Assembly: GCF_000002985.6 (NCBI RefSeq)
Contig: NC_003280.10
Coordinates: 14,380,501-14,444,500 of the forward strand
Length of the DNA stretch: 64,000 nt
Source of the DNA: Caenorhabditis elegans
Taxonomy: Eukaryota > Nematoda > Chromadorea > Rhabditida > Rhabditidae
Direction: 5' to 3'
Positions 10,220 through 20,740 of this stretch are shown one piece after another. The stretch's first letter is position 1; each line of letters opens with the position of its first letter. The notes below the pieces were generated by a model. The model worked only from the letters and a program-made list of their open reading frames with translations. It made no database searches and was not told where the DNA came from. Both the position numbers and the translations under genes were made by a program.

Positions 10220-13200
10220 ATGGCTCCACCACGTGGCCGTTCAAAGCGAAAGCATCCGTCTGAATCCGGAAATTCTTCAATTGCCGATTCAGAAGACCCA
10301 TCAGAATCCACATCATCATCTCGTCCACGCCGCAGTCGACTTCCGAAACGTTATTTTGACGACGGTTACAGTCCACCGCCAACAAAAAAACGTGCGGCTC
10401 AACGGGAAACACCATCAGACGCCGAGGAGGTGGAGGTGAAGATTGAAGAGATCTCGGTTAGATCTACACCTGCGTCAACACCAGCACCAAAGAGTACCTC
10501 GAAGGCTAGAGGGTGAGAAATCAAGAAGAAAAATAATTTCAGAAATTCCGCTGATTTCAGATAATTTTCAATTAAATGCTTTTTTCAAGTTTTAACGCAA
10601 ATTCTTAGGATATTTCCGCTTTCGTCAAATTTTCAATCGAAAAAACGTATAATACGCTTTTTCACGTCGTTCACAACAAATTATTTAGATTTAAAGAAAA
10701 ACTATGCAAACCCATTTGCGATGTACAAAAATTTGTCGTTTCGAGATCATATTTTCGCGCCTGGGTAATACCGAATACAACTGCAAAATGTTTCGAATTT
10801 TTGCAAATATTCAAATTCCGAAGGAACTATGCTTGCGTTCTCCGGCCAATTTTTCGGGTTTTCTTGATTTTTTCTCATTTTTTCAGAAATCGAAAATTCA
10901 AAATTCTTTTTATGATAGTTTTGCGGAAAAACGCCTGAAAACGAGGCTACAATTTGCATAATCAAGAAAAACAAAAATAAAGTGTTCCGCAAAAAAATTA
11001 AATTTTGTTTTCAGAAAAATGGAATTTTACTCAAAAATTGAGATTTTTTTTTCACAATCATGGATTTTTTTTCCAAAAAATTGGGAATTTTTCTGAAAAA
11101 TCCCAATTTTGCAAAATTAAGAATATTTAGAAGCTATATAAATCTGCCTGTTCAGATTAAAAATAAATTCCATCAATTTTCAGCCGACCCAAAAAAAATC
11201 CAACTCCACCACGTCGCAAATCGCTAAAACGCCAAGAAGAAGACATTATCTACATGGATGAGGATTCTGAAGAAGAAGAAGAATCTTCGGACGATGAGTT
11301 CATGCTAAATGAGGATCAGGTTGTTCAGGAGGAAGAGGAAGAGTTGAATTTAACAGATATTAAAATCGAAAAAGGTCTCGACGAGGAGAACAAGTATTGT
11401 CCGTGGTTGGATGAAGATCCTGCAAGTCTACCAAAACTCGAACTACCAGAATCTAGTCAGGATATTCCGATTCCAACGGCTAGTATAATGGATGCTGTTG
11501 AAATTTACGAGATTCTCCGATCTTATCATCGAACTCTCCGCATCACACCCTTCACTTTTGAGGACTTTTGCGCGGCACTAATATCGCACAACAACTCATG
11601 TATTATGGCAGAAGTCCATATGGCTTTGCTTCGTAATTGTCTGAAATCCGACGATGAAGAGCAGACGCACTACTCGGTGACCGAGACGAACAATTCTGTA
11701 AATATAATGATTCACCATATGGATACACTGACCTACGCTGAAATTCTACGACAATATATTGAGGCGTACCCGTTTGCTGATGCGTCTGTTAGAGATGCTA
11801 TTAATGTCGATAATTATCCGTTTGTGGGATATGATGCAAAGTAAGATTCAATTTTAAGAAAAATCCTTTTTTTTTTAAATAAAATCGCAGTATACAAAGA
11901 GACTTTAGTTTTTTTTTTAATATTAAGCATGTTTTCAGACTCGTCGTCCTTCTCTTCATGAGCTACCGTTTCTTATATTCGTCGGAATTTAAGAAACTTG
12001 TGAATAATGTTGGAAAATTCCAGGTAAAACTCTCGTTATATAAAAAATTTAACTGAAAGAAATTCAAATGTTTTTTTTTTCAGAACGACGAAAACTGCCG
12101 AGTTTGCGGTAAATCGTCAGGACGTGTAGTAGGTTGCACTCAATGCGAAGCCGCTTTCCACGTGGAATGCAGTCATCTGAAGCCATTTCCTGAGGTTCTT
12201 GTATGCAATATATGTAAAAAGAATTCAGCAGTTCGTGGTGTACTGCCGCCGGATGAAGCTGTCGACCGGGAACCGTTAAGATCTCAACCAATCGGAAGGG
12301 ATAGATATGGACGATATTATTGGTTCATTGTTCGACGTCTTGTTGTGTAAGTTTTTTAAAGTGGAGTAGCGTCTGTGCTTTTTTTACCTGAATGATAGAA
12401 TATCGTGCCTATATACCAAATATAACTGTAAAAAATTATAACATTTTTCTAAATTTTTTAATGATTTGTTTCAATTTTGAAAAAATAAAAAGGGCTCAAT
12501 TATTTTTGAATTGTCGCGCAAATAAGTGACGTCTTTTTCGGATGTTTTGATTAGTTTTTCTTCATTTTTTCTTTGTTTTAATATTTGTAGATTTTTCAGA
12601 CATTTTCCGGACAGAACACTTTTAGAGGCCAAATTATCGATTTTTAGACAAACTTTAATTTTTTTGGCACATCAATTTAATGTTTGAATAAGTATTCTAA
12701 AATTTGCCTAAAATTTGCCTAAATAATATGATATTTTTAAAAGGTTTTTTTACGGAAAAAAAGTGTCTGAAAAATTGACGTTCAAAATTTTCAAATTATA
12801 AAACAAAGAAAAAATAAAGAAACTCCAATTAAAACAGCTGGAAGAAATGCCGTCACTCATTACGCACGGGAATACAAAAATAATTCAGCCCTTTTTTTCA
12901 AAATAAAAAAAATCATAAAAAAATTAGAAAAATGTTATAATTTTTTAACAGTTATCGTATATTCTCTATTAGTGCTGCATGTAGCACTAATTTTCCTACC
13001 CTTCTTGAATGCAGCACTATTAGAGACTGCAGTATTACTGGAGACTGCAGCATTAATCTTCAAACGGCAATTTTCAATTAGAGAATACTAGTTGTTAGTC
13101 ACAAAACCTCTTATTTTTAGCAGAAATTCATCAAAAAATATGAACTTTCGTACCAAGAATGACCCAATAATTCAATTATGTTTGTAAATAAAAAGAAATA

Positions 13201-16200
13201 ATCAAAAATATGCAAAACAACTCCCCAAAATGCCGAAACTACTAGTGACTCTTCCAATTGAAAAAGGGACGCAGCACTAATAGAGACTGCAGCACTAATT
13301 TTCCTACACTTTTTGAATGCAGCACTATCAGAGACTGCAGTACTACTGGAGATGCAGCACTAATAGAGAATATACGGTATACCGTATTTCCTCTATTAGT
13401 AAGGCGTCTCTAATAGTTTTGCACCTCTATTAGTATTGCATCAAAATTATCTATCGAAAAATAGTTTTGCCGCCTCTATTAGTTTGGCACCTTTCATAGT
13501 TTTTCACCACTATATTTCTGTCCTATTTTTTGAGATTCCAAAATTTGCAGTATAAAATCCTTCAACAAATCAAAAAAAAAACTCTTACAGACATGGTATA
13601 ACATTTTTTACTAATAGAGGAAATACGGTATTTGGTATATCGGGACTGTATTCTGTCATTGTTAGGGCAAAAACCCACCTTTAACTATTTTATTGTTGGC
13701 AAAAAATTAATATTCAATAATTGCAGTCAATCCCTTGATGAAACGGAACTTTACTACTATTCAACAGTTCCACAACTCTACCAACTCCTTCAAAAACTTG
13801 ATCGAACGTATTACGAAAAGGATCTTTGTGATACGATTCGCCTTCGAATCGACGAGTTTTTGGAGCAAATGGCTTTGACAGTGGAGATGACGTCAGAACG
13901 GAGAGAAGCTGCATTGGAGACGATGGTGAAACGGCAATTGATCGGATATGATTTTGCTGAAGCCACGACTCCGCAGATTTATCTTCATAGGGATAGCAGT
14001 TAGTTTATAATTATGGACCGTTAGCCTCAGATTAGAGGCATCACAGATTCAAGATCTGGCTCGATGCCAACGCATTTTTTCTAAAAAAAAATCGCAGTTG
14101 GTACGGTGCCAGATCTGGAAATCGTAGATCCCACCAGATCTTGAATCCGTGGAACCTCTCAGATTAATCAACGAAACTATTACAGTGAAACGAATGGCAT
14201 CAATTCTTCGGGACTGTGCTCAAAAGGGACAGGTGAAGCAAGAAGTCAAGCTGGAAGAGCCCGTCGAAGGACAGTCGCCAGTGAAATGTGTTCAATTTGT
14301 CGAAGATTCCATTCTGCCCGAATCAATGATTGGAATTTTCGATGCGAAACTGATCAACACGTTTTGGAGTGGTGGGGCGACGCAAGAGGAGCTCGTCGAA
14401 CAGTTTGTCGATATTTCGGACAACTTTGATGCCCCGAGTGCAAACCTCTGGCGGATGGGAGATGAGGGGAATGATCAGACATTTATGACGTATTATAATT
14501 ATTATAGGTAAGCTTTAATTGATTTAATTTGAAAAATTTCTTGGAAAAACAATAAAAACTAACTGGAATGATCGAAGAAGAATTAATTTTAAAAATCTAA
14601 CTTTTCAAAATGTCTACTTCAACTTTGCTAAATTTCAAAAAAAGTGACATATTATATTTTCTTTTAAAATAAAACGTTTCATAAAAACTTTTTTCTTTGC
14701 CATTTTTCTCTCTAAATTTAATTTTTGACCAATTAGAAAAATACCGAAATTTTTTAGAATTCAAAGCAATTATCTGTAAATGTACTTGTTTAAATTATTT
14801 CTAAAATTTTTATTATTGCAGTCGAAACGAGATGTCTGAGAGCTTCCTAACCCGGAAAAAGGCGGCGGATAAAAAGAAGTATATGGCGTCAAAATTCGCT
14901 CAAATCGACAATTTCGATTGGGTTGTGGCGAAAAATCGGCAATTCTACGGAGACGCGAGCCTCCATTGCAAGTTCATCATGTGGACGCTACAACAAGTCA
15001 TCAAGAACATCCCGATAGATTTGATGCATAGGAAATGGCCTGAATTCGCCAAAGGTTTCGATCTGGAAGTTTCTGTGGCTGATGACTACAAGAAGCTTGT
15101 CACATGTCTTCTCAAACTGGATTGTGCCGTTCGAAAGACAATATTCATGCCGCAATGGTGGAATGGATTGGGACAAACTCGACTGGAAAGGATTACTGTA
15201 GATCAGAGGGAGAATTTTATGAAAGAGCAACAGAGGCTCAAGAAGATTGACGCGGTTAGTAAACAATTTTTTTAGAAAAAAAAGTGAAACAAGAAATTGT
15301 GGTTCAGGACGCCCTTACCAAAGATCTTGATGATAGTTTTGTCCGAGTGAACTACATGAAACCGAAATGGCCGAACACCTATATACTTCGACAGCGTGGA
15401 GAGACTTATCGGAACGCTGGAAAAGGATCGATGGGTGGTTGGGCGTGGGTGGCGGCGAAATACGTGGAAAAATGGATCCAAGTTCCCGAATCACCGAAGT
15501 TACCGCTGGCGGTCACTGTTGAGGAGATAAAGGTTGGAGATTAAAAGTTTTCCAAAAAAATGAAATATTTTCAGACTGAAAGCGTTTCGAACCGGAAAGC
15601 TCGTCGACTTGAGCTGCTGGTCAGCAAAATAACTAAAAAACGACAGCGAAGTGGTGGAAAAAGCTCGAAAAAACCAACATTTGAGCTCACAAATGGGTGT
15701 TATTCGCCATCTTGCCGATCAAATCCCAACCGGAAATGCTATTCACCAATGTGCCGAAATGGTTATCTAGTCAGTGCTAAACAGGCACACGATGAGCGAA
15801 AATTAGAGGAAAGCGGAGTTTTGGGCGAAGAAAAAGCATGGCCGATACCAGAAATTCAGACTTTTTCGACGAAACGAGGAGGAAAAAGCATTTTTGTTTT
15901 GCAGAAAAAGTAGGAGAGTTTATCATCAAAAAAAGTACGAAAAGAAGCGGAAAACTAAAAATTTCCAATTTTTACACATTCTTTCGAAATTAAGAAAAAA
16001 GCGAACATGCGAGCATTTTGTGAAAAATTGGGAAAAACGCGAAAAACACGCAACATCTTTTTTTTCTATACAAATTGTTCAAAAAGTAGAGGAAAACTGA
16101 ATATCATCAATTTTTCACAATTAAAAAAAGGCGCAAAAAGAATCTTAAAAGCGAAAATTTTCGACAAAGTAAAAAAAATGCAAACAATTTTAATTTTCAA

Positions 16201-19200
16201 TTTTTACACATTTTTCCAACAAAAAAAAGTGCAAAGAAGCGCAAGGCGGAGTTTTTTTGAGAAAGTGTGAAATAACATAATATTTTCCAATTTTTTCAAA
16301 AAATTTTTTTTCTGATCGTCATTAAAAAAATACTTTAGAAATAGAAAAAATGGTTCCGGTAATTTTTTTTGATAATATTGAAATTAGACAGTTTCCTACG
16401 AAAATCGTGGAAAATTTTAGATTTTTCAGTGTTTTTTATAATAACAAAATTGAAATGCTCTAAATTTGCCGACCAAATTTCTCATAGTTTTTTTTTTGGC
16501 CGAAAAACCAAAAAACTATATTTTCTCCCGAAAATTCCTAAATGTTTCTCTATACAAATTAAACAATTTTCTCAAAATCTGCAGTTCCAGAATACTTCGT
16601 CAAATGATTATGGGCGGTGGATGCCAACAGGTGTATATGCCAGGATTCTCAGCTGGTATAAAGAGCAATTTGCTAATATGGCCTTATCCGGCACCTCGAC
16701 CAACTCTGGATTTGTGTTGGAAGTACGTTTTTTTAAACGTTTTTTATCAACTGTTGCAGAAGAAAAGTCAGAAGGAATTTTAGAAAAAAAAATCGACGTT
16801 CGGGAAAAAAATAAAAATTTCGAAAAGTGAAAATCATATGTTCAAAATTTTGAGTGAAAGTTTTGTAAAATTTCCAAATAGACTTTTTGAGGCAAGTCCG
16901 GCAATTTGCCCGTTTGCCGACCACCACTGGTTTAACTAAAATAATTAAAACACAGTTGAAATATAAAAGTCGAAAATTTTTGGCACATTTTTTAGGGCTA
17001 AAGTTATGACATGGTCGAAAACTCGAATTAAAACTGTTTAACAATTTGTTTCTTCTAGACGAAATCAAACATTTGTAATCAAAAAGTAGGGTTTCCATGG
17101 TAGGGAGGCGGTTTGAGGGCCTGACGCCTGCCTAAAGTCTGCCTCTTTTTTTGCATTTTCAAACATATTCAATTCTATTTTTCAGATGGCAAACGCTGAA
17201 CGCTCGTAGCCTTCACGCGGTGGCTCTTCAACTAAAAATCATTTGGTCCTCCATCAAATTCAACGAATTTGATCCAGACGACACTCATCCGGATCGTCGT
17301 GTCGTCATTGATACACCAAGTCACGATGAACGACGCCGAATCATTCGGCACAAAGAAATGCCACCATATGGACAATACGAGCGATATGAGATGGAAATCG
17401 AAATTATCCCATTGTATGACGAGCCGGAAGAAGAGGATGAATCGTGGCTCTCGAGGAATCGAGGAGGATCTTCGGAATTCTCACATAGATCGTCGAGTGC
17501 GAGAAAAAAGCGACCGCAGAGGCATGAGTTTCTATCTTTGAAATTCGGAAATTACCCGAAAAAAAGTAAAAACGCTTTCCGGTTTTCTCAGAGATAATCG
17601 AAAAGTAAAAGAGAAAAAACATGAGGAAACATATTTTTCTCCTGAAAAGCTATTTTTCGAAAAATTAAAATTTTCGATTTCCCATTTGAAAAATTAACCC
17701 CCTAATTCCGAATAATGTTTAAAGTTTAAAAAAAACCCGAATTTTGTATATCAGCTTAACATCGCTCGTAGTGCGCCGTGCTGTGTCGATTTACGAGATT
17801 TTTTCAACGAGTTACCTTCATTTTTTATGGTTTTTTTTTGAAAAAAACTCGCGAATTCCCGAATTTCAGGAATTTTTTGTTATTTTTTAGATAATAAAAT
17901 GCTCAATTGACACGAAAAAAAGAAAATATCACAAAAAAAACCCGAAAAAAAATGAAGGAAACTCGCTGAAAAATATCGTGAATGGGCACAACACGGCGCG
18001 CTTCAATGAGAATGTCTCTGAAATATAAAATCATAGATTTTTTTTTGAACTTTTCACATTTCGGAATCGGGAGCGAATTTGAAGATTTTGGTAATAATTT
18101 TTCTGAAAGAAACATTTCCAGATCTCTTGACAATCGGCGAGCTACCGCAATTCGCAGAGAATGGGTGGATGGTGTTACGTTGAAGGTGTTCGAAATCAAG
18201 GACTACTGGAAATGGATCCGAGCGGAAGCTGAAAAAACTGCGAAACGGAAGTTGGAAGCGACAAGGAAAGCACAGAAAGCCAAAGAAGACGAGGAGCGGC
18301 GACGGATTCAGCAACAGCAGCAGAGATCAGTGGCGCGTATACCAGTTCCAATGCACTCACTTATTCCGTCAGAGAGAAATAACGTGCCATACTTGGGATC
18401 GCAACAACAACGACGACCTAATGGGAATGAGAGAGGATTTTTGGAAAAGGTTAGACCGAAATATGCTGAAATTCGGAAAAACACTGTAAAAAATGTTTTA
18501 TAGACTATTTTGGGTTTTTTATGTGAAGAAAAATGTCTTTTTTCCAGTACAACAATTCCTCCTCCGTCTCGCCACAAGCCCACGGCTACGCTTCAACACC
18601 ACCTCCAGGATATCATCAACCTCAACCAAATATCATACGCCAAGCGGGCTACAATCAACTGCCCCGGAAACCTACAACGTCTCCGTTCAATTTTCAATCA
18701 AGACCTGTCGCCACAATTCCAACCACGCCGCAACTTCGAGCTGCTGCTGGAGCTGATGGAGTTGTGCGAGCTGTTATGATGACCCCGGGGAACAAAAGCA
18801 CAGTTAATACGAATTCGACGCCGTATCCACAGGCTCTGAATCGCCAACAGTACCAGCTACAACGGCAGCAGCAGCAGCCAGCTGTGCGAAGATTGACCAA
18901 CGGATATCATTTTATGGACGGAACAATGAGAGGAGGTGGCCGGAATCCGTCTGTTCAGATGCACCAAAGACTGCCACAAAATCGTGCAGCTCTTCAAAGG
19001 GTAATTTTATAATAATAATATCAATTACGTGTTCATGATTTCATGAGAACTTCGGAGACGCCTGCGTCTCTCTTCTCCACACGCTCTCTCGCCATCGATG
19101 TTTTGAGATGGCATGCGAGAAAAAAGAGACGCAGGTGTTTTTTGCGTGTAAAATGTGGCGATTTTTCTCATTATTCCATGAACAGGTAACATAATATAAT

Positions 19201-20378
19201 TATGCCACATAAATACACATTAAATAGCGTCTCCTTTGTTGAAAAATGCAAGTGCGCTCCGCTGAGACGCGACGCGTGTGCGGCGCTTGTTGAAAGTTTG
19301 CATTTGTTCAGCAGTCACGTGGTTAATTTACACTGTTTCTCAAGCTTTCCAGCGTGTTTTTTATTGATTTTTCTTTTAAAAAATAAGTAAAAAATAACAT
19401 TGAATCATCCTTTAAATTCTGGAAAAGTGATTTAAATCTTCTAAAATGCGAAGTTCACCGTAAATACAGAGTTGTTGCGAAATTTATATTGTTTTATTGT
19501 TATGGAATCTTGGCAAGATTGCATTGTCTCTGAATTAAATAATTATATATTTTTCAGCCGTTTGGGGAATCAACAACCGAGATGCGCCGTGTCACCGAAG
19601 CGGCGATTCCGGACAATGACGGAGACGAACAACCGCCAGTCATTCCGCGCTACGATCCAACAAGCAATTTTGATGCACAAAGAGCCCAACAGCAACATCC
19701 GCAAAGTCGCCCGGTTTACTCCACGCCGGCCCAGATGATCCGTACTACTCAACCTGGCGGCGTCAAACACAACGTGATCCTCATGAAAGCATCGGACGGA
19801 ACACAAAAAATGGTTTTAAAACCGGGTCAGTTTCCTCCGGGAACGGTTATTTCGACTGGACAGCGAGTCGTGCCTTATCGACAACCCACGGCTGTTCAAC
19901 AACGCCAGTTGTATACGGCAACTCCAGGCACACGAGTTGTGCGAATTCCGAATGCAAATGGCGGAGCGCCTCGTCAACAAGATCATCAAGTTATGAGGCG
20001 TGTTGTACAAGCATCAGGACCACGAGCAATGGTTTATTTTTCGAAATTTCTTTCCTATAAATTAGTTTTCTAATTTTCAGGAATATATGGATGATCAAGG
20101 GACACCACCACCAGGCCAACAAGTTCGCTACGTGCTTCAAGGCGGAAACTCCGGTACACCAAATGTAAATCCTCCAAAAGTGTCGTCTCGTGGAGGGCCG
20201 CGTGGCGGATTGACTATGCAAATGGTGCAGCAACAGCAACAACATAACCCGGTAAGGGTTTCTTTCTCAAAAAATTATATCCCAAAAAAAGTTCCAGGCT
20301 CACTATGACATGCCTGATGACGCGACTGGTTTCGCAGTTTCCACCACAACTGAGCAAGTGCCAGATGAGCAACAATAG
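10220..20378 (+). CDS. nurf-1: NURF-1 N-terminal isoform (BPTF/NURF301-like, DDT and PHD)
   Basis: Exons: 10220-10512, 11184-11840, 11939-12023, 12084-12346, 13727-13998, 14138-14507 (start uncertain), 14822-15254, 15308-15532, 15575-15909, 16585-16722, 17186-17527 (end uncertain), 18122-18449, 18548-19000, 19558-20031, 20081-20251, 20298-20378. This gives about 1,639 residues. NURF-1 is the large scaffold of the ISWI-containing NURF chromatin remodeller. In order are an AT-hook-like basic N-terminus (RSRLPKRYF), an acidic tract, a DDT region (exons 2-3), a PHD finger in exon 4 (CRVCGKSSGRVVGCTQCEAA, FHVECSH, CNICKK), the BPTF-conserved block SNLLIWPYPAPRPTLDLCWK in exon 10, a coiled coil (exon 12) and a Gln/Pro-rich tail. 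The frame ends in TAG at 20376, with AATAAA at 20599. A separate N-terminal product is established for worm nurf-1. Confidence 0.93.
10686..10770. repeat. Partial GGCGCA/GTCGAGACC repeat in nurf-1 intron 1
   Basis: AAATTTGTCGTTTCGAGATC, ATATTTTCGCGCCTGGGTAA matches one end of the family seen elsewhere. The opposite TTTAAAGGCGCA end is not clearly present. Confidence 0.55.
12955..13376. repeat. Nested foldback, GTATATTCTCTATTAGTGCTGCA ends
   Basis: The left end TATTCTCTATTAGTGCTGC (12958) is answered by GCAGCACTAATAGAGAATA (13352-13370). The interior repeats GCAGCACTA...GAGACTGCAG several times in both orientations. It abuts the next element at 13376. Confidence 0.8.
13376..13632. repeat. Nested foldback, ACCGTATTTCCTCTATTAGT ends
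   Basis: The left end GGTATACCGTATTTCCTCTA pairs with the right end CTAATAGAGGAAATACGGTA at 13612-13631. Interior copies of CTCTATTAGT follow. Related single ends appear at 48855-48900 and 52690-53040. Confidence 0.8.
14034..14160. repeat. Foldback repeat overlapping nurf-1 exon 6 acceptor
   Basis: The left arm GATTCAAGATCTGGCTCGAT, GCCAACGCAT is mirrored by TTGGTACGGTGCCAGATCTG and CCAGATCTTGAATCCGTGG. The same family, larger, is at 23328-23590. The first in-frame acceptor for the following coding segment lies inside its right arm. Confidence 0.8.
17765..18005. repeat. Foldback repeat in nurf-1 intron 11
   Basis: GTGCGCCGTGCTGTGTCGAT, TTACGAGATTTTTTCAACGA on the left pairs with CTCGCTGAAAAATATCGTGA, CACAACACGGCGCGC on the right. 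Related single ends (GCGCCGTGTCATGTCGATTT) occur at 32190-32325 and weakly at 59490-59545. Confidence 0.8.
19050..19140. repeat. Foldback repeat in nurf-1 intron 13
   Basis: GAGACGCCTGCGTCTCTCTT, CTC on the left pairs with GAGAAAAAAGAGACGCAGGT on the right. The GAGACGCAG core is shared with 6108-6217 and with the upstream region of the short nurf-1 form near 24860. Confidence 0.7.
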
Positions 20379-20598
20379 AGGTTCCCCAAACGGCTCCAAA
20401 TTTGACAAAACCTCTCTCTCACCTCATACTTCTAAATCTCTATAATTTTCGGGTTTTCGAATGTCCTCGATCTTTTTTTTTAACGCAAAATTTTTTTGAA
20501 ACTTAAAATTGATTTTATCCTGAAAAAAAACCCCAAATTTTCCTTAATTTTTCCCGTATTTCATGTCTATTTGTTTTTATATATGTTTCAACTTTTTG

Positions 20599-20604
20599 AA
20601 TAAA
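20599..20604 (+). promoter_or_regulatory. nurf-1: Poly(A) signal for the N-terminal nurf-1 transcript
   Basis: AATAAA lies 221 bp after the TAG at 20376-20378 and 54 bp before a TTTTCAG acceptor at 20653. It would end the N-terminal transcript just before the C-terminal unit begins, an operon-like or tail-to-head arrangement inside one gene. Confidence 0.65.
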
Positions 20605-20740
20605 CGAATAAGATAACCCTGATATAGTTGTAGAAACAGTTTAAGAATTTTCAGGCACTTGCAGGTAGAAACTGCGAAATCAGTCGACTTTGTTTTCAAA
20701 AAAAAAAAACAAAAATTGAAAAAAAAAAACATTTTTGGAA

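Larger units (their letters stand above)
12361..13695. repeat. Large foldback with nested elements filling nurf-1 intron 4
   Basis: The outer left end AGTGGAGTAGCGTCTGTGC, ACCTGAATGATAGAATA, TATATACCAAA pairs with the outer right end TTTGGTATATCGGGACTG, TATTCTGTCATTGTTAGGGC, AAAAACCCACCTTTAAC. A single-ended relative lies at 21413-21680 in a later intron. Inside sit two further foldback families with CTCTATTAGT ends. There is no transposase-like frame, so this is a non-autonomous element. Confidence 0.8.

Noticed and set aside
12084-12291. Minus-strand frame over nurf-1 exon 4
   Set aside because: Shadow of the PHD finger exon on the plus strand.
15894-16560. Plus-strand frames between nurf-1 exons 9 and 10
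   Set aside because: AT-rich Lys/Phe/Asn translation of an intron; the exon 9 donor at 15910 and acceptor at 16584 keep frame and restore the conserved BPTF block.
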